Shown here: positions 25,077 through 33,545 of the stretch, piece by piece
Layout: each line of letters starts with the position of its first letter
Numbering within the stretch: position 1 is the stretch's first letter
Assembly: GCF_000767615.3 (NCBI RefSeq)
Contig: NZ_CP009553.3
Location: 1,054,001-1,118,000 of the forward strand
Source: Pandoraea pnomenusa
GTDB lineage: Bacteria > Pseudomonadota > Gammaproteobacteria > Burkholderiales > Burkholderiaceae
DNA length: 64,000 nt
Reading direction: 5' to 3'
The notes under the pieces: model-generated
What the model was told of the DNA's origin: nothing
What the model saw: the letters and a program-made list of their open reading frames with translations, nothing else
Databases searched by the model: none
Position numbers and translations under genes: made by a program

Positions 25077-25889
25077 TCAGGCGTCGCCGAGTTCGTCACC
25101 CAGTTCGCGCGCGCGCGTATTTGCGGCGCTCACGCCGCGCACGATGGCGGCCTTGATGTTGTCGCGCTCGAACGAACTCAACGCGGCGAAGGTGGTGCCG
25201 CCCTTGGACGTCACACGCTCACGCAACACGCTCGCCGGTTCGCTCGATTGTGCGGCCAGTTGCGACGCGCCGGTAAACGTGGCGATGGCGAGCTGGCGTC
25301 CCTGCTCGGGCGTGAAGCCGAGTTCGCGCGCCGCTTGCTCCAGCGCTTCGATGAAATAGAACACGTAGGCCGGGCCGCTGCCCGAGATGGCGGTCACGCC
25401 GTCGAGCTGGCTTTCCTTGTCGACCCAGACGATCTGCCCGGCCGCGCCCAGCACGCTTTCCGCGCGCTTGCGCTGGTCCGAGTCCACGCCGGAGAGCGCG
25501 GCCAGACCGGTGATGCCCATGCCGATGAGCGCCGGCGTGTTCGGCATGCAGCGCACGATCTGGTTGTGTCCGCCGAGCCAGCGGGCGAGGTCCGAGGCGC
25601 GAATGCCGGCGGCGATACTGATGACGAGTTGGCCGTTCAGATGCGGCTGGAGGGCCTGTGCCACATCCTTGAGCACCTGCGGTTTGACGGCCAGCACAAG
25701 CGTGTCGTAATCGCGCAGGCGGTCGCTCGAAGCGCTGGCCGTTTCGATCCCGTATTGCTTGACCAGACCCTCGCGGGTCGATTCGTTGACGTCGATCGCG
25801 AGAATGTCGCGCGGGGCCGTGCCGCGCTTGACGAGTCCGCCGATCAGGGCGTTGGCCATATTGCCGCCGCCGATGAATGCAATTCTCAT
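25077..25889 (-). CDS. proC: Pyrroline-5-carboxylate reductase
   Basis: A 270-residue enzyme for the last step of proline synthesis. It has the N-terminal NADPH fold IGGGNMA at 6-12, the central CMPNTPA substrate segment and the C-terminal dimer helix ISGSGPAYVFYFIEAL with VTSKGGTT. Length is normal. The ATG at 25889 is preferred to a codon two residues upstream and to the longer frame. It lies about 120 bp downstream of the yggS-like gene, the standard YggS-ProC order. Confidence 0.94.
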   Translation of the reverse strand: MRIAFIGGGNMANALIGGLVKRGTAPRDILAIDVNESTREGLVKQYGIETASASSDRLRDYDTLVLAVKPQVLKDVAQALQPHLNGQLVISIAAGIRASDLARWLGGHNQIVRCMPNTPALIGMGITGLAALSGVDSDQRKRAESVLGAAGQIVWVDKESQLDGVTAISGSGPAYVFYFIEALEQAARELGFTPEQGRQLAIATFTGASQLAAQSSEPASVLRERVTSKGGTTFAALSSFERDNIKAAIVRGVSAANTRARELGDELGDA

Positions 25890-26007
25890 AACCATCCTTT
25901 GCGTTTCGTGTATGCGTGGATCTTGCCGCGGCCCGGGGCATCGCCCGTGTCGCTGTAACTTCAGGGGGCGACCGGCATCGCGAGGCGCCCGCCGTCGAGT
26001 GCCGCGA

Positions 26008-26721
26008 TCAGGCCTTGGGGCCGTAATTGCGCGCACCGAAAATCGCTGTACCGATGCGCACCATTGTCGCACCTTCGGCAATGGCCGCCTCGAGGTCGCC
26101 CGACATGCCCATCGAGAGTGTGTCGAGGGGCAGGCCCCCGGCGCAGAGCGCGTCGAACAATTCGCGCACCGCCCTGAATGGGGCGCGCTGGCGGGCCGGA
26201 TCGTCCTCCGGTTCGGGAATCGCCATCAGGCCGCGCAACCGCAGGTTCGGCAAGGCGGCAATGGCGCGCGCCACGGCGGGAACGTCGCCCGGTGCGACCC
26301 CGCTCTTGCTCGCTTCGCCGCTGATGTTGACCTGAAGGCAGACCTGCAACGGCGCCATGCCGGTCGGTCGTTGCGCGCTCAGGCGTTCGGCGATCTTCAG
26401 GCGGTCCACGGAATGCACCCAGTCGAAATGCTCGGCCACCGGCCGGGTCTTGTTGCTTTGCAGCGGTCCGATGAAGTGCCACTCCAGCCGCTCGCCGTCG
26501 ACTCTCTCGCCGGCCAGCGCGGCGATCTTGTCGAGCGACTCCTGCACATAGTTCTCGCCGAACGCCCGTTGCCCGGCGGCTGCGGCCTCGCGCACGGCGT
26601 CGGCGCCGAACGTCTTGGACACTGCCAGCAAGCGCACGCTGTTCGCCGGTCGGCCAGCATCGGCGGTGGCTCGGGCGATTCGGGAAAGCACGTCGTGGAG
26701 ATGTGCGGCAATGGTCGACAT
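26008..26721 (-). CDS. yggS: YggS family pyridoxal phosphate homeostasis protein
   Basis: A 237-residue single-domain (beta/alpha)8 PLP-binding protein related to the N-domain of alanine racemase, with no known catalysis. The PLP Lys is in LLAVSKTF (Lys36). FGENYVQE, EWHFIGPLQSNK and GMSGDLEAAI are the other family signatures. It buffers pyridoxal phosphate and affects amino-acid and vitamin B6 homeostasis. It is the upstream partner of proC on the same strand. The start at 26721 gives the family N-terminus. Confidence 0.93.
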   Translation of the reverse strand: MSTIAAHLHDVLSRIARATADAGRPANSVRLLAVSKTFGADAVREAAAAGQRAFGENYVQESLDKIAALAGERVDGERLEWHFIGPLQSNKTRPVAEHFDWVHSVDRLKIAERLSAQRPTGMAPLQVCLQVNISGEASKSGVAPGDVPAVARAIAALPNLRLRGLMAIPEPEDDPARQRAPFRAVRELFDALCAGGLPLDTLSMGMSGDLEAAIAEGATMVRIGTAIFGARNYGPKA

Positions 26722-26800
26722 GAGGCGGGTTCGGGCGTGGCTGAGGCGATGACGTAAGCGCGGAGCGCGACTGGTCAACGATTATAGCTGTGCCGGCGCC

Positions 26801-26836
26801 CGAGGTGCTACCCGGTCAAAATCGAGGTGCTACCCG
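26801..26836 (+). repeat. Two-copy 14-bp direct repeat
   Basis: CGAGGTGCTACCCG occurs at 26801-26814 and again at 26823-26836, 22 bp apart, upstream of the glutathione peroxidase gene. It may be a regulatory repeat or a small duplication; I cannot assign it. Confidence 0.4.
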
Positions 26837-26946
26837 CGAGGCCGGGTACGGTGCGGAGCGCCGAATGGCGCGCCTTGTGGCAGACTGCGCGGAGCCGGCA
26901 TCCACCGGCGTCCGCGGGTATCCGCCAGCATCGACAGGGAGCAGAG

Positions 26947-27444
26947 ATGAGCGCGACTTCGCAGCAGGTGTACGACTTTTCGGTCCAGACGCTGTCCGGC
27001 GAGACGGTCAGTCTCGCGCAATATCGCGGCAAGGTGCTGCTCATCGTCAACACGGCCAGCGAATGCGGGTTCACGCCGCAATACGCCGGATTGCAGGCGT
27101 TGTACGAAGCGCTCGCGCCGCGCGGCTTCGAAGTACTCGCGTTTCCGTGCAACCAGTTCGGCAAGCAGGAGCCCGGTGACGCCCAGGCGATTCGCAGCTT
27201 CTGCGATCTGCGCTTTCACATCACGTTCCCGATGTTCGCCAAGATCGACGTGAAGGGGCCGGATGCCGCCCCCCTGTACCGCTTTCTCACTCAGGAGAAG
27301 CCCGGCGTGCTCGGCACGAAGGCCATCAAGTGGAATTTCACGAAGTTTCTTGTCGACCCGCGGGGGAACGTGGTGGCGCGCTACGCGCCGAGCGCGAAAC
27401 CCGAGACCCTGCGCGCCGATATCGAGCGGCTGCTGGCCGTCTGA
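26947..27444 (+). CDS. Glutathione peroxidase (thioredoxin-fold, BtuE type)
   Basis: A 165-residue peroxidase. The catalytic residue is Cys40 in NTASECGFTPQY (cysteine, not selenocysteine). The Gln is in FPCNQFGKQEPG, and the Trp/Asn pair is in KWNFTKFLVD. In bacteria these enzymes reduce hydroperoxides, usually with thioredoxin. No signal peptide is present. The ATG at 26947 follows GGGAGCAGAG. It is a single gene, divergent from yggS. Confidence 0.93.
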   Translation: MSATSQQVYDFSVQTLSGETVSLAQYRGKVLLIVNTASECGFTPQYAGLQALYEALAPRGFEVLAFPCNQFGKQEPGDAQAIRSFCDLRFHITFPMFAKIDVKGPDAAPLYRFLTQEKPGVLGTKAIKWNFTKFLVDPRGNVVARYAPSAKPETLRADIERLLAV

Positions 27445-27492
27445 ACGTTTGCATCGCGCTCTCGTCTCGCCTCCGGGCCGCGCGCCCGGGGT

Positions 27493-28023
27493 TCAGACGC
27501 CAAGGCGTGCGCGCAGGCGTTGCCACAGGCTCGCGCGGGCCGTCCCGTCCCTCACGGCAAGCTCGGCGCCCGTGTCGCTGGTCAACGCCTGCCAGCCGGT
27601 CGTGGGAATCACGCAAACCTCGCCCGCCGCGAGCGACACCGTCGTTTGCCAGACGCTCGCCGCCATCCAGCGCGGCGCCAAGGTCAGCGTGACCCGGCCG
27701 CGCTGCACGTGCAGCACCGTGCCGCGAGCCAGGTAGCCGTGGAACGACTGACCTCCCGCCAGCACGATGACCGACGCACGCGTCCCGGGGGCGTCGTGCG
27801 GGCGGCCGGGAGCCGCATCGCCAGCCGCCTGTGGCGGCGTCGCGTCGCGAGAGGCGGTTGAGTGCTGGGCGGTCGGCGAAGGCGGGGACAGGGGCGAGAG
27901 CGGTGACAGCGACGACAGCGGAGCCGCCAGACTCATCGACGCGAGCGACGACGGGGTGCCGACCGACGAAGCAGTGAGCGACGAACGGGAAGCGCGGGAA
28001 AAGTGCGAGCGGGGCGTGGCCAT
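27493..28023 (-). CDS. DUF2917-like protein with a low-complexity N-terminus
   Basis: A 176-residue protein. Residues 1-85 are Ser/Ala/Pro-rich with repeated SPLSPLS-type units. The second half resembles the DUF2917 domain common in Burkholderiaceae: a cupin-like series of strands containing SFHGYLARGTVLHVQRGRVTLT, then a Trp (APRWMAASVWQT), GEVCVIPTTGWQALTSD and a final VRDG. Function is unknown. The ATG at 28023 follows CGGAG at good spacing; a start six codons upstream has no ribosome site. It is divergent from a MocR regulator, and the MocR operator lies in their shared gap. Confidence 0.68.
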   Translation of the reverse strand: MATPRSHFSRASRSSLTASSVGTPSSLASMSLAAPLSSLSPLSPLSPPSPTAQHSTASRDATPPQAAGDAAPGRPHDAPGTRASVIVLAGGQSFHGYLARGTVLHVQRGRVTLTLAPRWMAASVWQTTVSLAAGEVCVIPTTGWQALTSDTGAELAVRDGTARASLWQRLRARLGV

Positions 28024-28110
28024 GGCGGACTCCGAGGGCATTGAACAGGTAGGAACAGCGTATCGGCGGCTGTCCCGTCCCGGTAGGCACACAGCGCGGC
28101 GGCCGCCCGC

Positions 28111-28170
28111 GTAACAGAACGTCGCACGGTGTTCTGTTACGATGCCAATTCGACGAATCTGTATCTGTTA
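28111..28170 (+). promoter_or_regulatory. Three-half-site operator, probable MocR binding region
   Basis: GTAACAGAAC (28111-28120) and GTTCTGTTAC (28131-28140) form a perfect 10-bp inverted repeat with a 10-bp spacer. A third half-site TCTGTTA lies at 28164-28170, 31 bp (three helical turns) after the corresponding bases of the second arm. MocR regulators such as PdxR and TauR bind arrays of direct and inverted repeats of this kind. The array lies directly before the MocR gene, so autoregulation is likely. Confidence 0.6.
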
Positions 28171-28182
28171 TGGTCCTGTGCA

Positions 28183-29754
28183 ATGCCCGATGATCTGCGC
28201 ATGGATGCCGCCACTCCCGACCTTGCCAACCCGGACGACACGCCGCTGAGCCCGTCCGCTCCCCGTACCCTCGGCCCCGCACCGGTGGCGGCTTCGGCGC
28301 CGGAAGAGCGCACACCGCTCTACCGTCAGCTCGCCGACCATTACCGGCTCGCCATCGAGGCCGGTACGCTCGCGCCGGGCGACCGCATGCCCAGCGTGCG
28401 AACGCTGATGGAGCGCCATCGGGTCAGCCTGTCGACGGCGCTGCAAACGTGCCGCCACCTCGAGGCGCAGGGCATGCTGGAGGCCCGCCCCCGCTCGGGC
28501 TACTTCGTGCGCACGCCCGCCCGGGCCAGCCTCGTGCCGGTCCCCGAGCCGCGCCCGTGGGTGCCGGATCTGCTCCAGTACGTGGGGATCAACCAGCGGG
28601 TCTCGTCAATACTCGCGCGCGGGCTCCAGGCCGACGTCAAAGTCAATCTCGCGGTAGCGCACGGTTCGCCGTCGCTCTACCCGGTCAACGAACTGCGCCA
28701 GGCAACGATCCGCGCGTTGCGCGATCATCCGCTGCTCTTCGGCAACCCGCCGCCCGGCGGCGGCGAGTCGCGTTTTCGCGCGGCGCTCTCCCGACGGGCG
28801 CTGGAAGCCCGCATGCACATCAACCCCGAAGAGATCGTCGTCACGCACGGCTGTATCGAGGCGATCAATCTCGCGCTGCGCGCCGTGGCGAGCGCCGGAG
28901 ATCTCGTGGCGGTCGAATCGCCGACGTATTACGCGCTGTTGCAGACGCTGGAGAGCATGGGCATACGCGCGCTCGAGATTCCAACGAGTCCGCAAACGGG
29001 CATTTCGCTCGATGCGCTGGAGCTGGCGAGCCAGACGTACGACAACATCAAGGCCGTTATCGTCGTGCCGCACTTTCAGAATCCGCTCGGCTCGGTAATG
29101 CCGGATTCGCACAAGGCGCAGTTGGTGAAGTGGGCCGAGTCGCGCGGCATCGCGATCATCGAAGACGACACCTACGCCTCGCTGGGCGACGACGGCGTCA
29201 TTCCCGCCGCCATCCGCTCATGGGATACGACGGGAAACGTGATTCATTGCGCCTCGCTGCACAAGACGCTTGCCCCGGGCATGCGTCTGGGCTGGATCGC
29301 CGGCGGCAAGTGGCAATGGCGTGTGGAAATGCTGAAGTACGCGCAGACGCGCCCGAATGAAGCGCTGGCTCAGATTGCGATGGGCGAGTTCATCGATTCT
29401 CCCCGGTACGACCGGCATCTTCGGCATCTGCGCACGCAACTGCGCGAGCATCGCGCGGCGATGGCCGAGGCGATCGCGACGTATTTCCCTGCGGGCACGC
29501 GCCTGACGCTGCCCGCGGGCGGGTTGAGTCTGTGGGTGGAAATGCCGGGCGGCGTGAGTTCCGAACGATTGTTCGATGCGGCGCTGGCGAAGGGGATTCG
29601 CGTTGCGCCGGGCAGCCTCTTTTCCAATTCTGCGCGTTACGACCATTTCTTGCGGATCAATGGCGGACAGCCGTTCACGCGCGAGGTCGACAAGGCGGTG
29701 CGCACGCTGGCCACCGAAGTGATCCGGCTGCTCGACGCGAATGGGGCACCCTGA
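28183..29754 (+). CDS. MocR-type GntR regulator with PLP-dependent aminotransferase domain
   Basis: About 523 residues. The N-terminal winged helix of the GntR type lies at roughly 45-112 (YRQLADHYRLAIEAGTL, then RMPSVRTLMERHRVS). A fold-type-I aminotransferase domain (about 130-520) has the PLP Lys in CASLHKTLAPGMRLGW, the Asp/Tyr pocket in IVVPHFQNPLG and the C-terminal INGGQPF. MocR proteins sense PLP or an amino compound and control an adjacent pathway. Here the neighbours are a DUF2917 gene and glycolate-oxidase genes; the effector is unknown. The ATG at 28183 is favoured over an upstream ATG that overlaps the operator. Confidence 0.87.
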   Translation: MPDDLRMDAATPDLANPDDTPLSPSAPRTLGPAPVAASAPEERTPLYRQLADHYRLAIEAGTLAPGDRMPSVRTLMERHRVSLSTALQTCRHLEAQGMLEARPRSGYFVRTPARASLVPVPEPRPWVPDLLQYVGINQRVSSILARGLQADVKVNLAVAHGSPSLYPVNELRQATIRALRDHPLLFGNPPPGGGESRFRAALSRRALEARMHINPEEIVVTHGCIEAINLALRAVASAGDLVAVESPTYYALLQTLESMGIRALEIPTSPQTGISLDALELASQTYDNIKAVIVVPHFQNPLGSVMPDSHKAQLVKWAESRGIAIIEDDTYASLGDDGVIPAAIRSWDTTGNVIHCASLHKTLAPGMRLGWIAGGKWQWRVEMLKYAQTRPNEALAQIAMGEFIDSPRYDRHLRHLRTQLREHRAAMAEAIATYFPAGTRLTLPAGGLSLWVEMPGGVSSERLFDAALAKGIRVAPGSLFSNSARYDHFLRINGGQPFTREVDKAVRTLATEVIRLLDANGAP

Positions 29755-29859
29755 CGGAACGGGCCCGGCGCGCGAAGGGGCGGCGGGGCAGTCAAGGCTG
29801 CGGGCCGTTCTGCGCGCCGCCCGGCTCGAGCGCAGGCGCGAGGTGCGGGCCCGTCGCAG

Positions 29860-30951
29860 TCAAAACTCCGGATACATGCGTCCCGGATTGAAAATGCCAG
29901 CCGGATCGAACACCGACTTCAGGTTGCGATGAATGCGCATGACCGGTGCCGGCAGCGGCGTGAACACGCCCACGCCCGGTTCGCCGTAGCGAAAGAGCGT
30001 GGCGTGGCCCCCATCCTGGCGCGCCGCCGAGCGCACGATCTGCGCATCGGCATCGGTGATCCACCAGCGCTGTGCGCCCCCCCATTCGATCAGTTGCTTG
30101 CCCGGCAGGCGGTGCGGCTCCGCGGTCGACGGCACCGCCAGGCGCCATAGCGCCTGGCCCGGCCCGGCATCGGCGAAGAAATTGTCGGTCTGCTCTCGAA
30201 TCGCATGCCAGAACTTGGCGGCGTGAATCGCATCGACCAACTCGCCTCCCATCTTCACGCGCGCGGCCTTGATGGCCGCCGACGCTCCCGCCAGACGAAT
30301 CACGAGCAAATCGCTGCGCCACGCACTACCAGTGATCGGCAACGGCTGCCCGCCCCATTCATTGAGCTTGCGCACCGCATCGACGGCGTTCATTTCGAAT
30401 TGCAGCGTGAGTTCGGCGAACGGCTGCGGCAGGACCTTGAGCGACACTTCGAGGATCAGACCCAGCGTGCCGAGCGAACCCGCGAGCATGCGCGATACGT
30501 CGTAACCCGCGACGTTCTTCATCACCTGTCCGCCGAAGTTCAGCACGTGTCCACGACCGTCCATCAACTTCGCCCCGAGCACGAAATCGCGCACCGAGCC
30601 GACCGCGCTGCGCCGCGGCCCGGCGAGCCCGGCCGCCACCGCGCCGCCGATGGTGGCGCCGGGCCCGAAGTACGGCGGCTCGAACGGCAGCAACTGGTTG
30701 TGCTCGGCGAGCGCCGCTTCGACATCGGCGAGCGGCGTGCCGCAGCGCACGGTGATGACGAGTTCGGCGGGATCGTAGGCGACGATGCCGCTGTAGGCGC
30801 GCGTGTCGAGCACGTCTCCCACGCGCTGCTGGCCGTACCAGGCCTTGGTGCCGCCGCCGCGAAGCTGGAGCGGCGAGCGTCGGGCCGTGGCCTGTTCGAT
30901 GACGGCGCGGAAATGCTCGAGGGTGTCGGTCGTGTCGGTCGTTTCGGTCAT
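29860..30951 (-). CDS. glcE: Glycolate oxidase FAD-binding subunit GlcE
   Basis: A 363-residue FAD-linked oxidase subunit. The PCMH FAD-binding half (about 20-190) has LRGGGTKAWYG and GATIGGAVAAGLAGP. A shortened C-terminal oxidase half ends GIFNPGRMYPEF. In E. coli GlcD, GlcE and GlcF together oxidise glycolate to glyoxylate. GlcE here is preceded by an ion-channel gene, with which it overlaps by one base (TGATG), and glcD lies beyond that. No glcF follows: after the stop the next gene is on the other strand, so the Fe-S subunit is missing from this locus. Confidence 0.9.
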   Translation of the reverse strand: MTETTDTTDTLEHFRAVIEQATARRSPLQLRGGGTKAWYGQQRVGDVLDTRAYSGIVAYDPAELVITVRCGTPLADVEAALAEHNQLLPFEPPYFGPGATIGGAVAAGLAGPRRSAVGSVRDFVLGAKLMDGRGHVLNFGGQVMKNVAGYDVSRMLAGSLGTLGLILEVSLKVLPQPFAELTLQFEMNAVDAVRKLNEWGGQPLPITGSAWRSDLLVIRLAGASAAIKAARVKMGGELVDAIHAAKFWHAIREQTDNFFADAGPGQALWRLAVPSTAEPHRLPGKQLIEWGGAQRWWITDADAQIVRSAARQDGGHATLFRYGEPGVGVFTPLPAPVMRIHRNLKSVFDPAGIFNPGRMYPEF

Positions 30952-31820
30952 CAGCTCGGTTCTGGCGGCGGTGGCATGTCGGATTGATAGGCCCCCAGCG
31001 TGCCGCCGCAATGCTTGCAGTAGCGTGCGTCGGGGTCATGACCTTCGGAAAGGCATTGCGGGCACGTGCGCGTCGTGACAGTCCTCTTGCGCATGGCCGA
31101 GTGAATCTCCGCACCCATGATGCCGGTGGGAATCGCGATCACACTGTAGCCGAGCAGCATCACGAAGCCGGTGATCGCCTTGCCCAGACCGGTCACGGGC
31201 ACGACGTCGCCGTAGCCTGTGGTCGTGAGCGTCACGATCGCCCAGTAGATGCCCACCGGGATGCTCGTGAAGCCGTGCTCGGGCCCCTCGATGATGTGCA
31301 TGAGCGTGCCGAAGATCACCACGATGATCGAGATGAAGCCGAGAAACACGAGAATCTTGCGGCGTGCGTTATAGAGGGCGATGCTCAGCACGCCGGCTTC
31401 GTTGACATACGCCGTGAGCTTCAGGATCCGGAAGGCGCGCATGAGGCGCAGCAACCGCACGTCGATCAGTCCGTGCAGTTCCGGCACGAGAATCGCGAGA
31501 TAGGTCGGGAGGATGGCAAGCAGATCGATGATGCCGTAGAACGACAGCGCGTAGCGCAACGGCCGATGCGCACTGAGCAGGCGTGCAATGTATTCGGCCG
31601 TGAAGAGCAGCGTGAAGAACCACTCGAGGATCGCCATCGGCAGCGACGCGGAGGCCTGCACGGCAGGCACGCTCGAGACGACGACCGTGAGTACCGACAG
31701 AATGATGGCGATGAGCAACGCGATGTCGAACAGTCGCCCTTCGCGCGTATCGGCTTCGAAGATGATGATGTAGAGACGCTGCCGCCAATCGTGCGGCAGC
31801 CAGTCCGACAGCGGGCGCAT
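30951..31820 (-). CDS. Voltage-gated potassium channel-like protein with C-terminal zinc ribbon
   Basis: A 289-residue six-helix cation channel of the voltage-gated type. S1-S3 lie around residues 30-110. S4 carries regular Arg/Lys at 122-134 (RLLRLMRAFRILK). The pore helix and selectivity filter TTTGYGD (199-205) indicate potassium. S6 follows, then a cytoplasmic tail with a CPxC...CxxC zinc ribbon (Cys253, 256, 268, 271) and a Pro-rich end. The gene lies inside the glcD-glcE run: it starts two bases before the glcD stop (the genes do not overlap), and its stop overlaps the glcE start. Why a channel is coupled to glycolate oxidase genes is unknown. Confidence 0.87.
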   Translation of the reverse strand: MRPLSDWLPHDWRQRLYIIIFEADTREGRLFDIALLIAIILSVLTVVVSSVPAVQASASLPMAILEWFFTLLFTAEYIARLLSAHRPLRYALSFYGIIDLLAILPTYLAILVPELHGLIDVRLLRLMRAFRILKLTAYVNEAGVLSIALYNARRKILVFLGFISIIVVIFGTLMHIIEGPEHGFTSIPVGIYWAIVTLTTTGYGDVVPVTGLGKAITGFVMLLGYSVIAIPTGIMGAEIHSAMRKRTVTTRTCPQCLSEGHDPDARYCKHCGGTLGAYQSDMPPPPEPS

Positions 31821-31821
31821 G

Positions 31822-33366
31822 TCAGAACCTCGGCAGGTCGGGGTGCGGCAGCAGTCCGCCGCGAACGAGTTGCTTGCCGTATTCGGCACAGCGCGCCCGC
31901 GTCGGAATACCCTTGTCCGGATTGAGCAGCCCGACCGGATCGAATGCGCGCTTCACCCCGAAGAACGCGTCGCGCTCCTGGGCCGAGAATTGCACGCACA
32001 TCGAATTGATCTTCTCGATGCCCACGCCGTGCTCGCCGGTAATCGTGCCGCCGAGTTCCACGCACGCTTCCAGAATGTCGCAGCCGAATGCCTCGGCGCG
32101 ATGCCACTCGTCGAGGTCGTTGCCGTTGAAGAGAATGAGCGGATGCATATTGCCGTCTCCCGCGTGAAAGACGTTAATACAGCGCAATCCGTATTGTTGT
32201 TCCATGCCTTCGATGCGTTTGAGTAATGTCCCAATCGCACGGCGTGGAATCGTGCCGTCCATGCAATAGTAGTCGGGCGAGATGCGTCCCGCCGCCGGGA
32301 ACGCGTTCTTGCGACCTGACCAGAAACGCAGACGCTCTTCTTCGCTTCGCGAGATTTGCAGTCGCGTCGCGCCCGACGTTCGCAGCACGTGGGAGATGCG
32401 CATGATCTCCTCGGCGACCTCTTCCGGCGTGCCATCCGATTCGCACAACAGGATGGCGGCGGCGTCCAGGTCGTATCCGGCATGCACGAACTCCTCGACG
32501 GCGCGCGTTGCCGGCTTGTCCATCATCTCCAGTCCGGCCGGGATGATGCCCGCGGCGATGATGGCCGCCACGGCGTTGCCGCCGGTCTCCACGTCGTCGA
32601 AGCTTGCCATGATGACCTGTGCCATCTGCGCCTTGGGCACCAGTCTGACCGTGATCTCGGTCACCACGCCGAACATGCCTTCACTGCCGATGAAGACGGA
32701 AAGCAGGTCGAGGCCCGGGGCGTCGGGACCGAGCGAGCCGAATTCGATGGATTCGCCCGACATCGTGATGGCGCGCACGCGCAGCACGTTGTGCACGGTC
32801 AGCCCGTATTTCAGGCAGTGCACGCCGCCCGAGTTTTCGGCGATGTTGCCACCGATGGTGCACGCGATCTGAGACGACGGATCGGGCGCGTAATACAGGC
32901 CGTAGGGGGCGGCGGCTTCGGAGATCGCGAGATTGCGCACGCCGGGTTGCACTGTCGCGGTGCGGGCGTACGGGTCGACCTCGACGATCTTCTTGAACTT
33001 CGCGAGCGAGAGCACGAGCCCGTCGGCGATCGGCATGGCGCCGCCGGAAAGACTGGTGCCGGCGCCGCGAGGCACGACCGGAATGCCCAACTGGTGGCAG
33101 GCCTGCAAAATGCGCTGGACCTGCGATTCCGATTCGGGCAACACCACCGCGAGCGGTACGCGGCGGTATGCCGCCAGTCCATCGCACTCGTAAGGCGTGG
33201 TGTCCTCGCGGCGATGCAGGATGCAGTTCGCCGGCAGGATCTGGGTAAGCGCGTCGAGCAGCAGGCGTTGACGCGTAGCCAACGCATCGGCATCGTCGAG
33301 CGCGGCCCCCGCCTGCTGCGGCCCAGATGCGTCGCCAGGCCTGTCCGGTGTGTTGGGTGCGTTCAT
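31822..33366 (-). CDS. glcD: Glycolate oxidase FAD-linked subunit GlcD
   Basis: A 514-residue FAD-binding oxidase. The PCMH FAD domain has VPRGAGTSLSGGAMPI (about 104-119) and SSQIACTIGGNIAENSGG. The C-terminal FAD-oxidase domain has HAGDGNMHP and TGEHGVGIEK. The sequence fits GlcD rather than D-lactate dehydrogenase. The ATG at 33366 has no clear ribosome site and lies next to low-complexity repeats, so the exact start is uncertain. It is first of a glcD-channel-glcE run and comes 179 bp after a second FAD oxidase on the same strand. Confidence 0.9.
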   Translation of the reverse strand: MNAPNTPDRPGDASGPQQAGAALDDADALATRQRLLLDALTQILPANCILHRREDTTPYECDGLAAYRRVPLAVVLPESESQVQRILQACHQLGIPVVPRGAGTSLSGGAMPIADGLVLSLAKFKKIVEVDPYARTATVQPGVRNLAISEAAAPYGLYYAPDPSSQIACTIGGNIAENSGGVHCLKYGLTVHNVLRVRAITMSGESIEFGSLGPDAPGLDLLSVFIGSEGMFGVVTEITVRLVPKAQMAQVIMASFDDVETGGNAVAAIIAAGIIPAGLEMMDKPATRAVEEFVHAGYDLDAAAILLCESDGTPEEVAEEIMRISHVLRTSGATRLQISRSEEERLRFWSGRKNAFPAAGRISPDYYCMDGTIPRRAIGTLLKRIEGMEQQYGLRCINVFHAGDGNMHPLILFNGNDLDEWHRAEAFGCDILEACVELGGTITGEHGVGIEKINSMCVQFSAQERDAFFGVKRAFDPVGLLNPDKGIPTRARCAEYGKQLVRGGLLPHPDLPRF

Positions 33367-33500
33367 GGGCGCGGTAGTGGACGCGGTAGTGAGTGCGGTG
33401 GTCGGGGCGCTGTTTGCGGCGCTATTTTCGTTGCTGATGGGAACGCTGATTAGGACGCCGGTTAGGACGCCGGTCGGGTCGCTGGTTGGGGCGGCCGCGG
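33367..33500. repeat. Low-complexity stretch of short degenerate repeats before glcD
   Basis: Near 33370-33405 a GCGGTAGT unit recurs. Near 33449-33490 TTAGGACGCCGG appears twice, followed by TCGGGTCGCTGG. It lies between two FAD oxidase genes and keeps frames open on both strands, but nothing here resembles a protein family. It probably reflects short-repeat expansion. Confidence 0.45.
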
Positions 33501-33545
33501 GCGCGATGCGGATCGCGCGCGCTCGGAGTTGCGCCCCAGCGGCGA

